From positions 43,798-107,797 of the forward strand of contig JAFAGC010000057.1 of the NCBI GenBank assembly GCA_023423065.1: DNA of 64,000 nucleotides, given 5' to 3'. The translations under genes and the position numbers were made by a program. Source of the DNA: Pseudomonadota bacterium (GTDB lineage: Bacteria > Pseudomonadota > Gammaproteobacteria > Steroidobacterales > Steroidobacteraceae). The notes under the pieces were generated by a model that was given only the letters and a program-made list of their open reading frames with translations, did not search any database and was not told where the DNA came from. Shown in pieces: positions 16,317-25,738 of the stretch (position 1 is its first letter; every line of letters starts with the position of its first letter).

Positions 16317-17903
16317 CTACCTGAGTTCGAGGGTAATGACGGATTTCGCGGGCGCGACCAGCGACACCACGCCCTTGCGGACGCGGATCTCCTCGAGCGC
16401 GACTGGAACGAGCGGATCGGGACGATCGAAGTCGGGCCGCGCGTCCATGGTCGCGGCCGTGATCACGCGGCCGCTGGCGGCGCGGGCCGCGTGGCCCTGG
16501 AGATCGATCTCGATACGCGCGGTGTCGCGCGGATCGATGTTCACGATGGAGAGCGTGATCTTCCCATCCGCGGCGCGCGAGGCGCTCGCGCTGAGCGCCG
16601 GCACTTTCACGCCCTGGAATTCGTAGTCGCGCGCCGCGACGCGGGTCGGGAGCAGCGTGGCGCCCTGGTGATCCTTGTACAGGTCGAACACGTGATAGGT
16701 GGGCGTGAGCAGCATCTTTTCCTGCCGCGTGAGGATCAGCGACTGCAACACGTTGATCATCTGCGCGAGATTCGCCATGCGCACGCGCTCGGCGTGATTG
16801 TGGAAGATGTTGAGCGTGAGCCCCGCGATGATCGCGTCGCGCAGCGTGTTCTGCTGGTAGAGGTTCGACGGGCGATTCTTGTCCGCGGCCCACCATGCGC
16901 CCCATTCGCTGAACGAGATGCCTACCTTCCTGCCGGGGTCGTGACGGTCGAGGATCGCCGAGTGACGCGCGATCATTTCGTCCGTCTTCCAGGTGCGCTC
17001 CATCGAGCGCGCCCAGTCGTTCTCGGTGAAGCCCACCGCGGGGCTCTTCTTTCCCCAGTCGTTGCCGGAGAACGTGTAGAAGTGCACGGAGATCATCCTG
17101 ATCTGCTGCTGCCTGCCGATGTACGCGAGCGTGGTCGGGATGTCGGGCGGGTGGCGGTAGAGCGCGCGGCGCAGAAGCGTTTCCGTCCACTCGTAATCGT
17201 CGGAATTCGCGTCGGAGGCGATCAGGACTCCGTACGGCGCGAGCACGCTCACGTATTGGCGATAGATGTCCGAGTAGAACTCGGCCGTCATGTTTCCGCC
17301 GCAGCCCCAGGTCTCGTTGCCGATGCCGATGAAGGGCACCTTCCACGGCTCGGTGCGGCCGTTGCGTGCGCGCTCGGCTCCGGGACCCGACGTGGCCGGC
17401 CCCGTCATGTACTGCATCCACGCCTGCGCCTCGGCGGTCGAGCCACTGGCGACATTGACGGAGATGAAGGGTTTCGCGCCCACCTGCTCGACGAAGTCCA
17501 TGAACTCGTGCGTGCCGAAGTGGTTGGACTCGGCCTCGTCACCCCAGGCGGTGTTGACGCCGCGCGTACGTTGCTCGCGCGGGCCGATCCCATCCCGCCA
17601 GTGATAGAGCTCCGCGAAGCAGCCTCCCGGCCACCGGATCAGCGGAATCCGAACCTTGCGCAGCGCCGCGACCACGTCGTTGCGAATGCCGCGCGTATTG
17701 GGGATCGCCGAATCGGGCCCCACCCAGATGCCTTCGTACACGCCGCGGCCGAGATGTTCTACGAACTGGCCGTAGATGTCCGGATTGATGATCGCGCCGG
17801 GCTGGTCGGCCTGGATGGTGATGCGGGCGACGGGTGCCTGCGCGAACGAATACGCGCCGCCCAGGAAAGCCACCGCGGCCGCGAGGACGAGAACGCGCCT
17901 CAT
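16317..17903 (-). CDS. GH51 alpha-L-arabinofuranosidase
   Basis: A 528-residue enzyme with a signal peptide (VAFLGGAYSFAQA) and the GH51 catalytic glutamates Glu197 (FIGIGNETWGCGG, acid/base) and Glu333 (SFSEWGAWW, nucleophile). The N-terminal NPDIYGQFVEHLGR and PLIRWPGGCFAELYHWRDG blocks are also diagnostic. It releases arabinofuranose from arabinan, arabinoxylan or oligosaccharides. It is unusual for GH51 in having an apparent export signal, so it may work in the periplasm on imported oligomers. It is first in the GH51-GH43-accessory operon and is divergent from the DUF3237 gene. Confidence 0.93.
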   Translation of the reverse strand: MRRVLVLAAAVAFLGGAYSFAQAPVARITIQADQPGAIINPDIYGQFVEHLGRGVYEGIWVGPDSAIPNTRGIRNDVVAALRKVRIPLIRWPGGCFAELYHWRDGIGPREQRTRGVNTAWGDEAESNHFGTHEFMDFVEQVGAKPFISVNVASGSTAEAQAWMQYMTGPATSGPGAERARNGRTEPWKVPFIGIGNETWGCGGNMTAEFYSDIYRQYVSVLAPYGVLIASDANSDDYEWTETLLRRALYRHPPDIPTTLAYIGRQQQIRMISVHFYTFSGNDWGKKSPAVGFTENDWARSMERTWKTDEMIARHSAILDRHDPGRKVGISFSEWGAWWAADKNRPSNLYQQNTLRDAIIAGLTLNIFHNHAERVRMANLAQMINVLQSLILTRQEKMLLTPTYHVFDLYKDHQGATLLPTRVAARDYEFQGVKVPALSASASRAADGKITLSIVNIDPRDTARIEIDLQGHAARAASGRVITAATMDARPDFDRPDPLVPVALEEIRVRKGVVSLVAPAKSVITLELR

Positions 17904-17970
17904 GGCCGGCGCGGGTAGTTAGTCAGCCGGGTGGCGGGCGCCGGGCGCATGCGAGAACGAAGCTGCATGG

Positions 17971-17996
17971 CGCGCAGTCTAGGGCCATACTGCGCG
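17971..17996. repeat. Inverted repeat between divergent GH51 and DUF3237 genes
   Basis: Perfect 8-bp arms CGCGCAGT (17971-17978) and ACTGCGCG (17989-17996) enclose 10 bases. It sits in the 117-bp divergent promoter region and could be an operator. No regulator gene adjoins it directly. Confidence 0.35.
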
Positions 17997-18020
17997 GGTT
18001 CACGCAGGAATCGGATCAAA

Positions 18021-18518
18021 ATGAAAAATCTGTTTGCAGCGATCATGTTTCTGACATCGGCCATGTTTCTGGCATCGGCGACGGCGGCGGCGCCGGACGA
18101 TACACCCCGCGTCGAGTTCGTGTTCGAGGAGCGCGTGATGCTCGGTCCCGTGGTCGTCATCGGCGACACCGCGATCGGCTACCGCCAGATCATTCCGATC
18201 ACGGGCGGCACGGTCACGGGTCCGAAGTTCAAGGGCGTCGTGCTGCCGGGTGGCCGCGACCTGCAGCTCACGTATTCGGCCAGCAATTGCACTCAATTGT
18301 CCGCGGACTACTTCATCAAGGCGGAGGACGGCACCGTGGTCCACGTGTTCAACGAGGGACTGTGGTGTCCGGGAACCGAGCGCGCGATCTTTCGCCCGCG
18401 ACTCGAAGCGCCGAAGGGTCCACACGAATGGATGACGCGCGGCACGTTCGTCGCCACGCTCGAAGTAGAGCCGCCGGAGAACAATGCCGTGCGCATCCGG
18501 ATCTACCAGGTGAAGTAG
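18021..18518 (+). CDS. Secreted DUF3237 family protein
   Basis: A 165-residue protein starting at ATG 18021 (AGGAA about ten bases upstream) with a signal peptide ending LASATAAA. The body has IGYRQIIPITGGTVTGPKFKG and VVLPGGRDLQL, the DUF3237 pattern. DUF3237 proteins form small beta-barrels and are common near sugar and lipid catabolic genes; no activity is established. It converges with the esterase gene downstream (1 nt apart) and is divergent from GH51. Confidence 0.8.
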   Translation: MKNLFAAIMFLTSAMFLASATAAAPDDTPRVEFVFEERVMLGPVVVIGDTAIGYRQIIPITGGTVTGPKFKGVVLPGGRDLQLTYSASNCTQLSADYFIKAEDGTVVHVFNEGLWCPGTERAIFRPRLEAPKGPHEWMTRGTFVATLEVEPPENNAVRIRIYQVK

Positions 18519-18519
18519 G

Positions 18520-19587
18520 TCATCGAGCTCCGAAGTCGAGGTGCTTGCTGAAGAACGGCAGCACGTTGTTCTGGAAGCGATCGGCGACCTTGCTCGTATG
18601 CGTGCCGGAATACTCCTCGAACGTGTTGGCGATGCCGTAGCGATCGAGCTCCTGGTGCAGGCGGGCGGTATCGACGCGCAGGCCGTCCTGGTCGCCGACG
18701 TCGATCGAGATCGCCGCGTAGCGCCTGAGATTGCCGACGTACTGGTCGATGAACGCGAGCGGCGCGTTCGCCGTCCAGCGCGCGATCACGTCGGGCTGTA
18801 CCACGCCGTCTTTCGTCGGCAGGTCGACGTAGAAGGGCGGATTCTTCGGATTCGGCGACCAGGCCGAGGCGGTCGCGAACGTGGCGCGCGCGAAGAAGGG
18901 CAGCCCGGCGAAATCCGCCTCCGAACGGATGGCCTCGAGTTTCTTCGAGAACTCCGCGTCCGCCGGCGGCGGGCGCGATGACAGGCAACACGGGCTCATG
19001 ATGTAGAGGCTGCCGAACACGTCGGCGTGTTTCATGCCGATGCGGGTGGCGCCGTATCCGCCCATCGAGTGGCCCACCAGGCCGCGGCTTTCGCGCGCGG
19101 GCAGCGTCCGGTACTTCGAGTCGATGAACGCGACGACGTCGCGCGCGATGAAATTCTCGAAATCGCCGGTCGTCGCCGAACTCGAATAGAACGATCCCAT
19201 GTGGACCGTCTTCGTGTCCGGCAACACGACGATCATTTCCCTCGCGCCCTGCGCGAACGCGTTTTCGATGGTCCGGGGCACGTGGATCTCGCCGCTCCAC
19301 TGGTCGGCGCCGATGAAGAATCCGTGCAGCGCGTAAACGACGGGATAACGGCGCTTCTTGTCCTTCGCGTATCCGGGCGGAAGGTAGACCAGCAGATCAC
19401 GCTCGACGGCGTTGCCTTCGAGATTTCCCTCGAGGTGGCGTCCGTGGATTTTGACCCGCTCAACCGTCACGGGTTGCGCGCCCGCGACGGCGGGCGGCGC
19501 CTCGGTCGCGACCTGCGCCTGGGCCAGGGTGCCGATGAGACAAGACAGGACAAGGGCGCGCCCCAGCGCCCGCGGAATCAACGACAT
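18520..19587 (-). CDS. Secreted esterase (esterase D/CE1-like alpha/beta hydrolase)
   Basis: A 355-residue secreted hydrolase: signal peptide ending GTLAQAQ, YPVVYALHGF oxyanion region, nucleophile Ser174 in GLVGHSMGGYGA, and a C-terminal EEYSGTHTSK where the catalytic His is expected. It belongs to the putative-esterase family that includes feruloyl and acetylxylan esterases and antigen 85. Next to GH43, GH51 and a receptor it probably removes acyl or feruloyl groups from plant polysaccharide. It is divergent from TonB receptor 2, with 263 bp between them. Confidence 0.85.
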   Translation of the reverse strand: MSLIPRALGRALVLSCLIGTLAQAQVATEAPPAVAGAQPVTVERVKIHGRHLEGNLEGNAVERDLLVYLPPGYAKDKKRRYPVVYALHGFFIGADQWSGEIHVPRTIENAFAQGAREMIVVLPDTKTVHMGSFYSSSATTGDFENFIARDVVAFIDSKYRTLPARESRGLVGHSMGGYGATRIGMKHADVFGSLYIMSPCCLSSRPPPADAEFSKKLEAIRSEADFAGLPFFARATFATASAWSPNPKNPPFYVDLPTKDGVVQPDVIARWTANAPLAFIDQYVGNLRRYAAISIDVGDQDGLRVDTARLHQELDRYGIANTFEEYSGTHTSKVADRFQNNVLPFFSKHLDFGAR

Positions 19588-19730
19588 GAGTTCCCCCTCC
19601 GATCGGTTTGGCGATCAACTTCGTGCGCGCCGGCCGCCTTGTCAAGTTGGTTTCACTATCGCAACTGATTTTTATTGGAGCGAATCCGCAACATAACAAA
19701 ACCAGTATTGGGTTTTGCCACCATCCGTAT

Positions 19731-19744
19731 CGGTAGCGTTAACG
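19731..19744. promoter_or_regulatory. Candidate LacI/XylR-type operator upstream of TonB receptor 2
   Basis: CGGTAGCGTTAACG has a central CpG and agrees at 11 of 14 positions with the XylR box TGGTAGCGCTAACA recalled from Xanthomonas xylan loci. The GGTARCGTT core also occurs upstream of receptors 1 and 3. No LacI-family gene is in the window. Confidence 0.5.
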
Positions 19745-19750
19745 GTGATG

Positions 19751-19784
19751 TCTTTGTCTTGACAGGGAGTCACCGAGACAAAGA
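19751..19784. repeat. Inverted repeat around a TTGACA in the receptor 2 leader
   Basis: Perfect 9-bp arms TCTTTGTCT (19751-19759) and AGACAAAGA (19776-19784) flank 16 bases that contain most of a TTGACA (19759-19764). It may be a second operator or a leader hairpin. The 19785-19850 remainder shows only the ribosome-binding site GGGAGGGGAG. Confidence 0.4.
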
Positions 19785-19850
19785 GCCTTGCGAACATAAG
19801 AAATACGAAGGCTTGATTAGTTAGACATTTCAAAAATGGGAGGGGAGTAA

Positions 19851-22800
19851 ATGAAGATCGGCAAGAAACGTCTCAAGCGTGCGTCGCAGGCGGCGCTCAT
19901 TTCCGCAAGTTCGATCATGAGCGTCAACGCGCTGGCACAAACCGCCGAAGCGCCGACGACCGCGAGCCCGAACCGTGCGACGCCGGAAGTCATCGACGAG
20001 GAAATCGTCGTCACCGGCACCAGCATCAAGGGCGTCGCGCCCGTCGGATCGAATCTCGTGTCCGTCGGCGAGGTCGACCTGGAAAAGTCCCAGGCCATCA
20101 ACCTGTCCGCGCTGGTCAACACGATTCCGTCCATCACGACCAACGGTTCGCTCGCGCAGGGCGAGAACCTCTGGTCGTTCTATTCACCCCAGATCCACCA
20201 GCTCGGCGGCTCCTCGTCGAACACGACACTCGTGGTCATCGACGGCATGCGCATGCCCGGCGGCGGCGCCCAGTTCAACCAGACCGATCCGAACATCATC
20301 CCGACCTCGGCGATGCAGCGCATCGACGTGCTCGCGGACGGTGCCTCCTCGGTGTACGGCTCCGATGCCGTGGCCGGTGTCGTCAACTTCATCACGCGAC
20401 GAACCTACGACGGTGCTGCCATCAACACCTCGTATGGCTTCGCCGACAGCTACGACGCCTGGGACATCGACGGCATCTGGGGCACGACCTGGGGTGAGGG
20501 CGGCGGCGTTTACGTGGCGGCGCAGTACAGCCATGCGGCGCAGCTGTTCGTCAAGGATCGCGACTGGGCGAGCCGTGGCGATTACCGCGACATCGGCGGT
20601 TCGAATACCCAGAGCTTCACTTGCGACCCGGCCACCATCCGCGTGACCGCCGTGAGTGGCGGCACGAACCCGGGCGGCGGCCAGATCTTCCTGTCGCCGG
20701 ATGCAACGACGTCGGTGGCCAATAACGCCGCGCTCAATGCCCCCTGCAATCTGTCCCTCTACAACTCGTTCATTCCCGCGCAGTACCGTGCCAACGGCAT
20801 CATCCGCGTGGTGAACGACTTCACGGACAAGCTCTCGTTGTCCGCGTCGTTGAATTACAACCGCAACCAGACGCATCAGAACTCGGGGCCGGGCCAGCTC
20901 AACAACGCCACGGTGTTCGGAGTGGGTGCCGGTGCGGCGGGACAGCAGAATCCCTTCTTCACCGCTCCCGCCGGTGCGCCGCTTGCGACCACCGAGATCA
21001 TCAACTGGCTGGCGACCCGCGAAGACGGCGAATACGGGTTCACGGAGTCGCAGCAGGACGTCATCTATGCCAACGTGGTGCTCGATTACGACATCACGGA
21101 AACCTGGTCGCTGACTCTCGCGGATTCGATCGGCTGGAACCGTTCCTCGCTCGACGGGTTCAAGCAGTTCTGCGTGCCTTGCGCGATGCTCGCTCTGAAC
21201 GGCACCACCCAGTCGGGTGGCAGCACGACCGCTTCGAGCGTCCCCGGCCAGAACGTCGTGGTGCTGCAGCTGCCGCTGACCACCTCGAACGCGCTCGACG
21301 TGTGGAACTCGGGTAGCGCGAACCGCACCAACCCGCTGGTGATGAACTCGCTGTACTCGAACAACACGCAGAACAACAACTACAACACCATGAATCAGCT
21401 GCGACTGGTTCTGCAGGGCGACCTGTTCAACTTGCCCGCCGGCCCGGTGAAACTCGCCGTCGGCGGCGAGCACATGTGGCAGGACCAGCAGTTCAAGCTG
21501 AGCGGCGGCAACAACACCGGTCCGACCACCACTGGCTCGGGTTACCGCGTGTACAACTTCGATCGCGACATCGTATCGGCCTTCGCCGAGGCGGTGATCC
21601 CGATCGTCTCGCCGGACATGGACATCCCGGCGCTGAACAAGATCGACCTGAGCCTCGCGGTGCGTTACGACGATTTCTCGGACGTGGGTGACACCACCAA
21701 TCCGAAGTACGGCATCAACTGGAACATCACGGAAGGATTCCGCGTCCGTGCCAACTACGCCGAATCGTTCGTGGCGCCGCCAATCGCGGTCATCGGCGAT
21801 GCATCGCAGGGTTACCTGTATGCGTCGGGCAGCGTGGGCGGCACAGGCACATTGAACGTGCCGGTCGCGTTGTATCCCGAAGTCGTGAACGTGCCGGGTG
21901 CGGTGGTGGCCAACACCAACAACCCCTGCACCGCGACCTCGGTGGAGTGCACCATCGGCCAGAACGGCGCGGCGATGCGTCGTCAGCTCGGTGGCGGCTT
22001 CTCGCAGATGGGTCCGCAGTTCGGTGAAGGCTATTCCTTCGGCTTCGACCTGGCGCCGACGGCGATGCCCGGGTTCAAGGCCTCCTTCACGTTCTTCCAC
22101 AATGACTTCACGGGTGGCGTCAACTCTCCGTCGCCCGCGTCCATCGTGGCGACCGGCTCTCCGCTGCTGACGATCTGTCCCACGGGTTGCACGCAGGCGC
22201 AGATCCTGGAGTTCGCCAACGTGGCCAATGGTGCGACGATCGGCGGGTCGATTCCGCCGAACGTGTACTACCTGATCGACCAGAGCGCGCGTAACTGGTT
22301 GAACTTGTCGATCGAAGGAATCGACGGCCAGGTGGACTATGGCTTCGACATGGGCGACAGCCTGCGGGCGCGAGTCGGGTTCAGCGGTTCGTACTTCACG
22401 AAGTACGATCAGAACTTCGGTGAAAACCCCACGTTCTCCGTGCTCAACACCTCGGGCTTCAACGGTGTCTTCCCGTCGATCCGGTTCAAGGGTCGGGCGT
22501 GGGCCGGAATCGAGGCAGCCAAGTTCTCGGCTGACCTGTTCTGGAACCACACCGGCAGCTACCGGAACTGGAGCGGATCGACCATCGAGCCGCTGACCCG
22601 CGATGCCAATGGCAATCCCAATGGCGGTGGCGACGTGGTCGATGCGACCAACACGTTCGATCTTCACCTTAGCTACAACCTCGGCTTCGGTGAAACCTTC
22701 AAGGACGTGGGCGTGGCGCTGGACATCAAGAACCTCACCGACGAGGACCCGTCGTTCTACAACGGCAATCTGGGTGGGTTCATGGGTGGTGCCTGGGGAT

Positions 22801-22865
22801 ACGACAACTACAACGCCAACCCGGTCGGCCGGATGGTCACGTTGGCGGTCCGGATGAACTTCTGA
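19851..22865 (+). CDS. TonB-dependent receptor 2 (probable carbohydrate receptor)
   Basis: A 1004-residue outer-membrane receptor: signal peptide (LISASSIMSVNALAQ), TonB-box-like DEEIVVTGTSIKG, plug with NTTLVVIDGMRMPGG and ASSVYGSDAVAGVVNFITRR, and a barrel ending GRMVTLAVRMNF, the classic C-terminal Phe. GGGAGGGGAG precedes the ATG by a few bases. It is followed at once by a tryptophan-halogenase-like gene and a CE1 esterase, and preceded by arabinan enzymes. Together with a XylR-like operator this suggests uptake of plant oligosaccharides or feruloylated fragments, which is inference from context. Confidence 0.9.
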   Translation: MKIGKKRLKRASQAALISASSIMSVNALAQTAEAPTTASPNRATPEVIDEEIVVTGTSIKGVAPVGSNLVSVGEVDLEKSQAINLSALVNTIPSITTNGSLAQGENLWSFYSPQIHQLGGSSSNTTLVVIDGMRMPGGGAQFNQTDPNIIPTSAMQRIDVLADGASSVYGSDAVAGVVNFITRRTYDGAAINTSYGFADSYDAWDIDGIWGTTWGEGGGVYVAAQYSHAAQLFVKDRDWASRGDYRDIGGSNTQSFTCDPATIRVTAVSGGTNPGGGQIFLSPDATTSVANNAALNAPCNLSLYNSFIPAQYRANGIIRVVNDFTDKLSLSASLNYNRNQTHQNSGPGQLNNATVFGVGAGAAGQQNPFFTAPAGAPLATTEIINWLATREDGEYGFTESQQDVIYANVVLDYDITETWSLTLADSIGWNRSSLDGFKQFCVPCAMLALNGTTQSGGSTTASSVPGQNVVVLQLPLTTSNALDVWNSGSANRTNPLVMNSLYSNNTQNNNYNTMNQLRLVLQGDLFNLPAGPVKLAVGGEHMWQDQQFKLSGGNNTGPTTTGSGYRVYNFDRDIVSAFAEAVIPIVSPDMDIPALNKIDLSLAVRYDDFSDVGDTTNPKYGINWNITEGFRVRANYAESFVAPPIAVIGDASQGYLYASGSVGGTGTLNVPVALYPEVVNVPGAVVANTNNPCTATSVECTIGQNGAAMRRQLGGGFSQMGPQFGEGYSFGFDLAPTAMPGFKASFTFFHNDFTGGVNSPSPASIVATGSPLLTICPTGCTQAQILEFANVANGATIGGSIPPNVYYLIDQSARNWLNLSIEGIDGQVDYGFDMGDSLRARVGFSGSYFTKYDQNFGENPTFSVLNTSGFNGVFPSIRFKGRAWAGIEAAKFSADLFWNHTGSYRNWSGSTIEPLTRDANGNPNGGGDVVDATNTFDLHLSYNLGFGETFKDVGVALDIKNLTDEDPSFYNGNLGGFMGGAWGYDNYNANPVGRMVTLAVRMNF

Positions 22866-22921
22866 TCGTGCATCACGAGGTGGCCCGGCGCGCGCGAGCG
22901 TGACGGGCCCTTCGTCTGATC

Positions 22922-24517
22922 ATGGGAGCGTTGAAGCAGATCGTGATCGTGGGTGGCGGGGCAGCCGGATGGATGACGGCCGCCGCGCTCTCCAAACTAC
23001 TGCGACCGGAGCAGGTCTCGCTGACACTGGTGGAGTCCGACGAGATCGGAATCATCGGCGTCGGCGAAGCGACGATCCCCGACATGCTGCAGTTCAATCT
23101 CTTCCTCGGGATCCCCGAGGCGGAGTTGATGCGAGCAACCCAGGCGACCTTCAAGCTCGGCATCGAGTTCGTCGACTGGTCGCGCAAGGGCGCGCGTTAT
23201 TTCCATCCTTTCGGATTCCACGGCATCGACATCGATGGCCTGGATTTCCATCAGTACTGGCTGCGCTGCCGCGCCAGGGGACACGATCACGGCATCGGCG
23301 ACTACTGCCTGACCGAGATCGCCGCGCGGCGCGGCAAGTTCGGCTTTCCCGACATGCGGATCGCGGGCGCTCCGGCCAGCTACCTGCGCTACGCCTATCA
23401 CTTCGATGCGTCGCTTTATGCGGCCTTCCTGCGCAGCTACGCCGAGAAGCGCGGCGTCCGGCGCGTCGAAGGCAAGGTGAGCGAGGTCATGCGCCACCCG
23501 GAGTCGGGCGACATCTCGGGCGTGAAGCTCGCGAACGGGCAAGTGGTGAACGGCGACTTCTTCTTCGACTGCACCGGCTTTCGTTCGCTGCTGCTCGACA
23601 AGACGCTCGGCGTGCCGTGGGTCGACTGGCGTCACTGGCTGCCCTGCGATTCGGCGCTCGCAGTCGCGTGCCGTCACGACGGCCCGCCGGCGCCGTACAC
23701 GCGCTCCACCGCCCGCACGGCCGGGTGGCAGTGGAAGATTCCCACGCAGCGCCGGACCGGCAACGGGCACATCTGGTGCAGCGAGTTCATGGGACAAGAC
23801 GAGGCCACGAGCATTCTCGTCGACAATCTCGACGGCGAGATCCTCGGCACGCCGCGGCTCATCAAGTTCGCGACGGGTCATCGCCAGAAATTCTGGGAAA
23901 AGAATTGCGTCGCGATCGGCCTGTCTTCGGGTTTTCTGGAGCCGCTCGAGTCGACGTCGCTGTATCTCATCCGCCAGGGCATCAGCCGTTTCATCGCGCT
24001 GTTCCCGGACGCGTCGATGCCGCCGGTATTCCGCGACGAATACAACCGCTGGATGCAGCGGGACTTCGAGCAGGTTCGAGACCTGCTGATCTTCCACTAC
24101 TACTTCAACCAGCGCGAAGAGCCGTTCTGGCAGCACTGCCGGAACATGACGATCCCCGAGACGCTGCGCCGCAGGCTCGCGCTGTTCGCCGAGGGCGGAC
24201 GATTCCTGCGCAACGAAGGCGAGCTTTTTCCTAACGCGAGCTGGGTCGCGGTGATGCTCGGGCAGGGCGTCGTCCCGCGCGTGATCGATCCGGCGGTGGC
24301 CACGATTCCGGTCGCCGAGATCGAGCCGAAGCTCGCGGCGCTGCGCCGCGCGATGAACGAATACGTCGATGGGCTGCCGACGCACGAAGCGGCCCTCCGC
24401 GATTACTGCGCATCCGAGTCGCTCGAAAGTGACCGTTCGGCATTCTCGCTGTCGAACCGGGTCACGCCCGAGGCTGCCGCGTCGGTCCCTTCACCGCGCG
24501 GCAGTCTCGTTTCCTGA
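22922..24517 (+). CDS. Flavin-dependent tryptophan halogenase-like protein
   Basis: A 531-residue flavoprotein with IVIVGGGAAGWMTA (FAD binding, about 7-20), Lys78 in ATFKLGIEF, the halogenase motif WQWKIP and Glu in SSGFLEPLESTSLYL. These match PrnA-type tryptophan 7-halogenases, including the Lys and Glu that position hypohalous acid. Most proteobacterial members sit next to TonB receptors in nutrient-uptake loci, as here, and their natural substrate is not known. It starts 57 bp after receptor 2 and is followed 25 bp later by an esterase, so one mRNA is likely. No flavin reductase partner is visible nearby. Confidence 0.88.
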   Translation: MGALKQIVIVGGGAAGWMTAAALSKLLRPEQVSLTLVESDEIGIIGVGEATIPDMLQFNLFLGIPEAELMRATQATFKLGIEFVDWSRKGARYFHPFGFHGIDIDGLDFHQYWLRCRARGHDHGIGDYCLTEIAARRGKFGFPDMRIAGAPASYLRYAYHFDASLYAAFLRSYAEKRGVRRVEGKVSEVMRHPESGDISGVKLANGQVVNGDFFFDCTGFRSLLLDKTLGVPWVDWRHWLPCDSALAVACRHDGPPAPYTRSTARTAGWQWKIPTQRRTGNGHIWCSEFMGQDEATSILVDNLDGEILGTPRLIKFATGHRQKFWEKNCVAIGLSSGFLEPLESTSLYLIRQGISRFIALFPDASMPPVFRDEYNRWMQRDFEQVRDLLIFHYYFNQREEPFWQHCRNMTIPETLRRRLALFAEGGRFLRNEGELFPNASWVAVMLGQGVVPRVIDPAVATIPVAEIEPKLAALRRAMNEYVDGLPTHEAALRDYCASESLESDRSAFSLSNRVTPEAAASVPSPRGSLVS

Positions 24518-24541
24518 TCCATTCGTTCCCGAGGAGCTTCC

Positions 24542-25720
24542 ATGAAGAGAATCCTGTGTTTGGCCTTCCTGATCGCCGGCGTGTGCGGCGCGCAGGAGCC
24601 GGGCGATTTCAAGCCCGCGGAAAGCAACGTGATGAACGCGCAGTACCCGCGCGTCGACTCCGCGGGCCGCGTGCAACTGCGCATCAAGGCGCCCGACGCC
24701 AACAAGGTGAAGCTCAATTTCTGGAGCGGCCCCAAGGTCGACATGCAGAAGCAGGAAGACGGGTTCTGGACGTATACCACCGAGCCCATGGCGCCGGGCC
24801 TGCATTACTACGTGTTCAACGTCGACGGTGTCGACGCGAGCGATCCGGCCAGCACGGCGTACTTCGGCGGCAGCCGCTACGTGAGCGGCGTGGAGGTGCC
24901 GGAGCCCGGATCGACTTACTACTCGATCCAGAACGTTCCGCAGGGACAGGTCCGCGACGTCTGGTATCGGTCGAGCGTGACCGGCACGTGGCGCCACGCG
25001 ATGGTCTACCTGCCGCCGGACTACGAGTCGCAGCCGAAGAAGCGTTACCCGGTGCTCTATCTGCAGCACGGAGGCGGCGAGGACGAGACCGGCTGGATCC
25101 GCCAGGGTCGCGCCAATTTCATCCTCGACAACCTGATCGCGGCGGGACAGGCGAAGCCGATGATCGTCGTCATGGCGAACGGATACCCGCGCCGCGCCGG
25201 CGCCACGCCTCCGAATTTCACGCCGGGCAGTCCGGGGGCCGCGCAGGCCTTCAACGAGATGGCGAAGACGTTCGAGGACGAGGTGACCCAGGCGCTGATT
25301 CCGTTCGTCGACAAGACCTACCGCACGATCGCCGACCGCGATCATCGCGCGATGGCGGGCCTGTCGATGGGCGGCTTCCAGACCTTCCACGTCACGCTGA
25401 ACAATCTCGACCTGTTTTCGCACATCGGCGGATTCAGCGGCGCGGCGGGATTGCTCCAGGACCGCAAGCCCGATCTGAAAACCGACTTCAACGGCGTGTT
25501 CGCGGATCCGGCCGCGTTCGCGAAGAAGGTCCACGTGATGTACATCGGCGTCGGCACGGCCGAGGCCGAGCGATTCACGAAGCTCATCCGCGAGCTGCAC
25601 GCCGCGCTCGAAGAGGGCGGCATCGAACACGTCTACTGGGAATCTCCGGGCACCGACCACGAGTGGCAGACCTGGAGACGCAATCTCAAGGACTTCGCGT
25701 CGCGGATCTTCCGCAAGTAG
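24542..25720 (+). CDS. Secreted CE1-type esterase with N-terminal E-set domain
   Basis: A 392-residue secreted esterase: signal peptide (AFLIAGVCGA), an Ig-like E-set/CBM48-type domain at about 25-120 (VQLRIKAPDANKVKLNFW, DGFWTYTTEPMAPGLHYYVF), and a CE1 catalytic domain with Ser275 in MAGLSMGGFQ and His373 in PGTDHEWQTWRR. This two-domain layout is that of feruloyl and acetylxylan esterases from xylan loci. It is third in the receptor 2-halogenase-esterase unit and converges with the IclR gene. Removing ferulate or acetate from arabinoxylan fragments is the likely role. Confidence 0.88.
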   Translation: MKRILCLAFLIAGVCGAQEPGDFKPAESNVMNAQYPRVDSAGRVQLRIKAPDANKVKLNFWSGPKVDMQKQEDGFWTYTTEPMAPGLHYYVFNVDGVDASDPASTAYFGGSRYVSGVEVPEPGSTYYSIQNVPQGQVRDVWYRSSVTGTWRHAMVYLPPDYESQPKKRYPVLYLQHGGGEDETGWIRQGRANFILDNLIAAGQAKPMIVVMANGYPRRAGATPPNFTPGSPGAAQAFNEMAKTFEDEVTQALIPFVDKTYRTIADRDHRAMAGLSMGGFQTFHVTLNNLDLFSHIGGFSGAAGLLQDRKPDLKTDFNGVFADPAAFAKKVHVMYIGVGTAEAERFTKLIRELHAALEEGGIEHVYWESPGTDHEWQTWRRNLKDFASRIFRK

Positions 25721-25738
25721 TCAGGCGCGGCTCGCCGG

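Noticed and set aside
15114..17918. A 934-codon open frame opposite GH43/GH51
   Set aside because: It is antisense to two genes with intact catalytic motifs, is rich in Arg/Ala/Asp as expected of a GC-rich shadow frame, and has no domain or signal.
20184..22667. An 827-codon open frame opposite TonB receptor 2
   Set aside because: Arg/Val/His-rich shadow frame without motif; the receptor on the other strand is complete.
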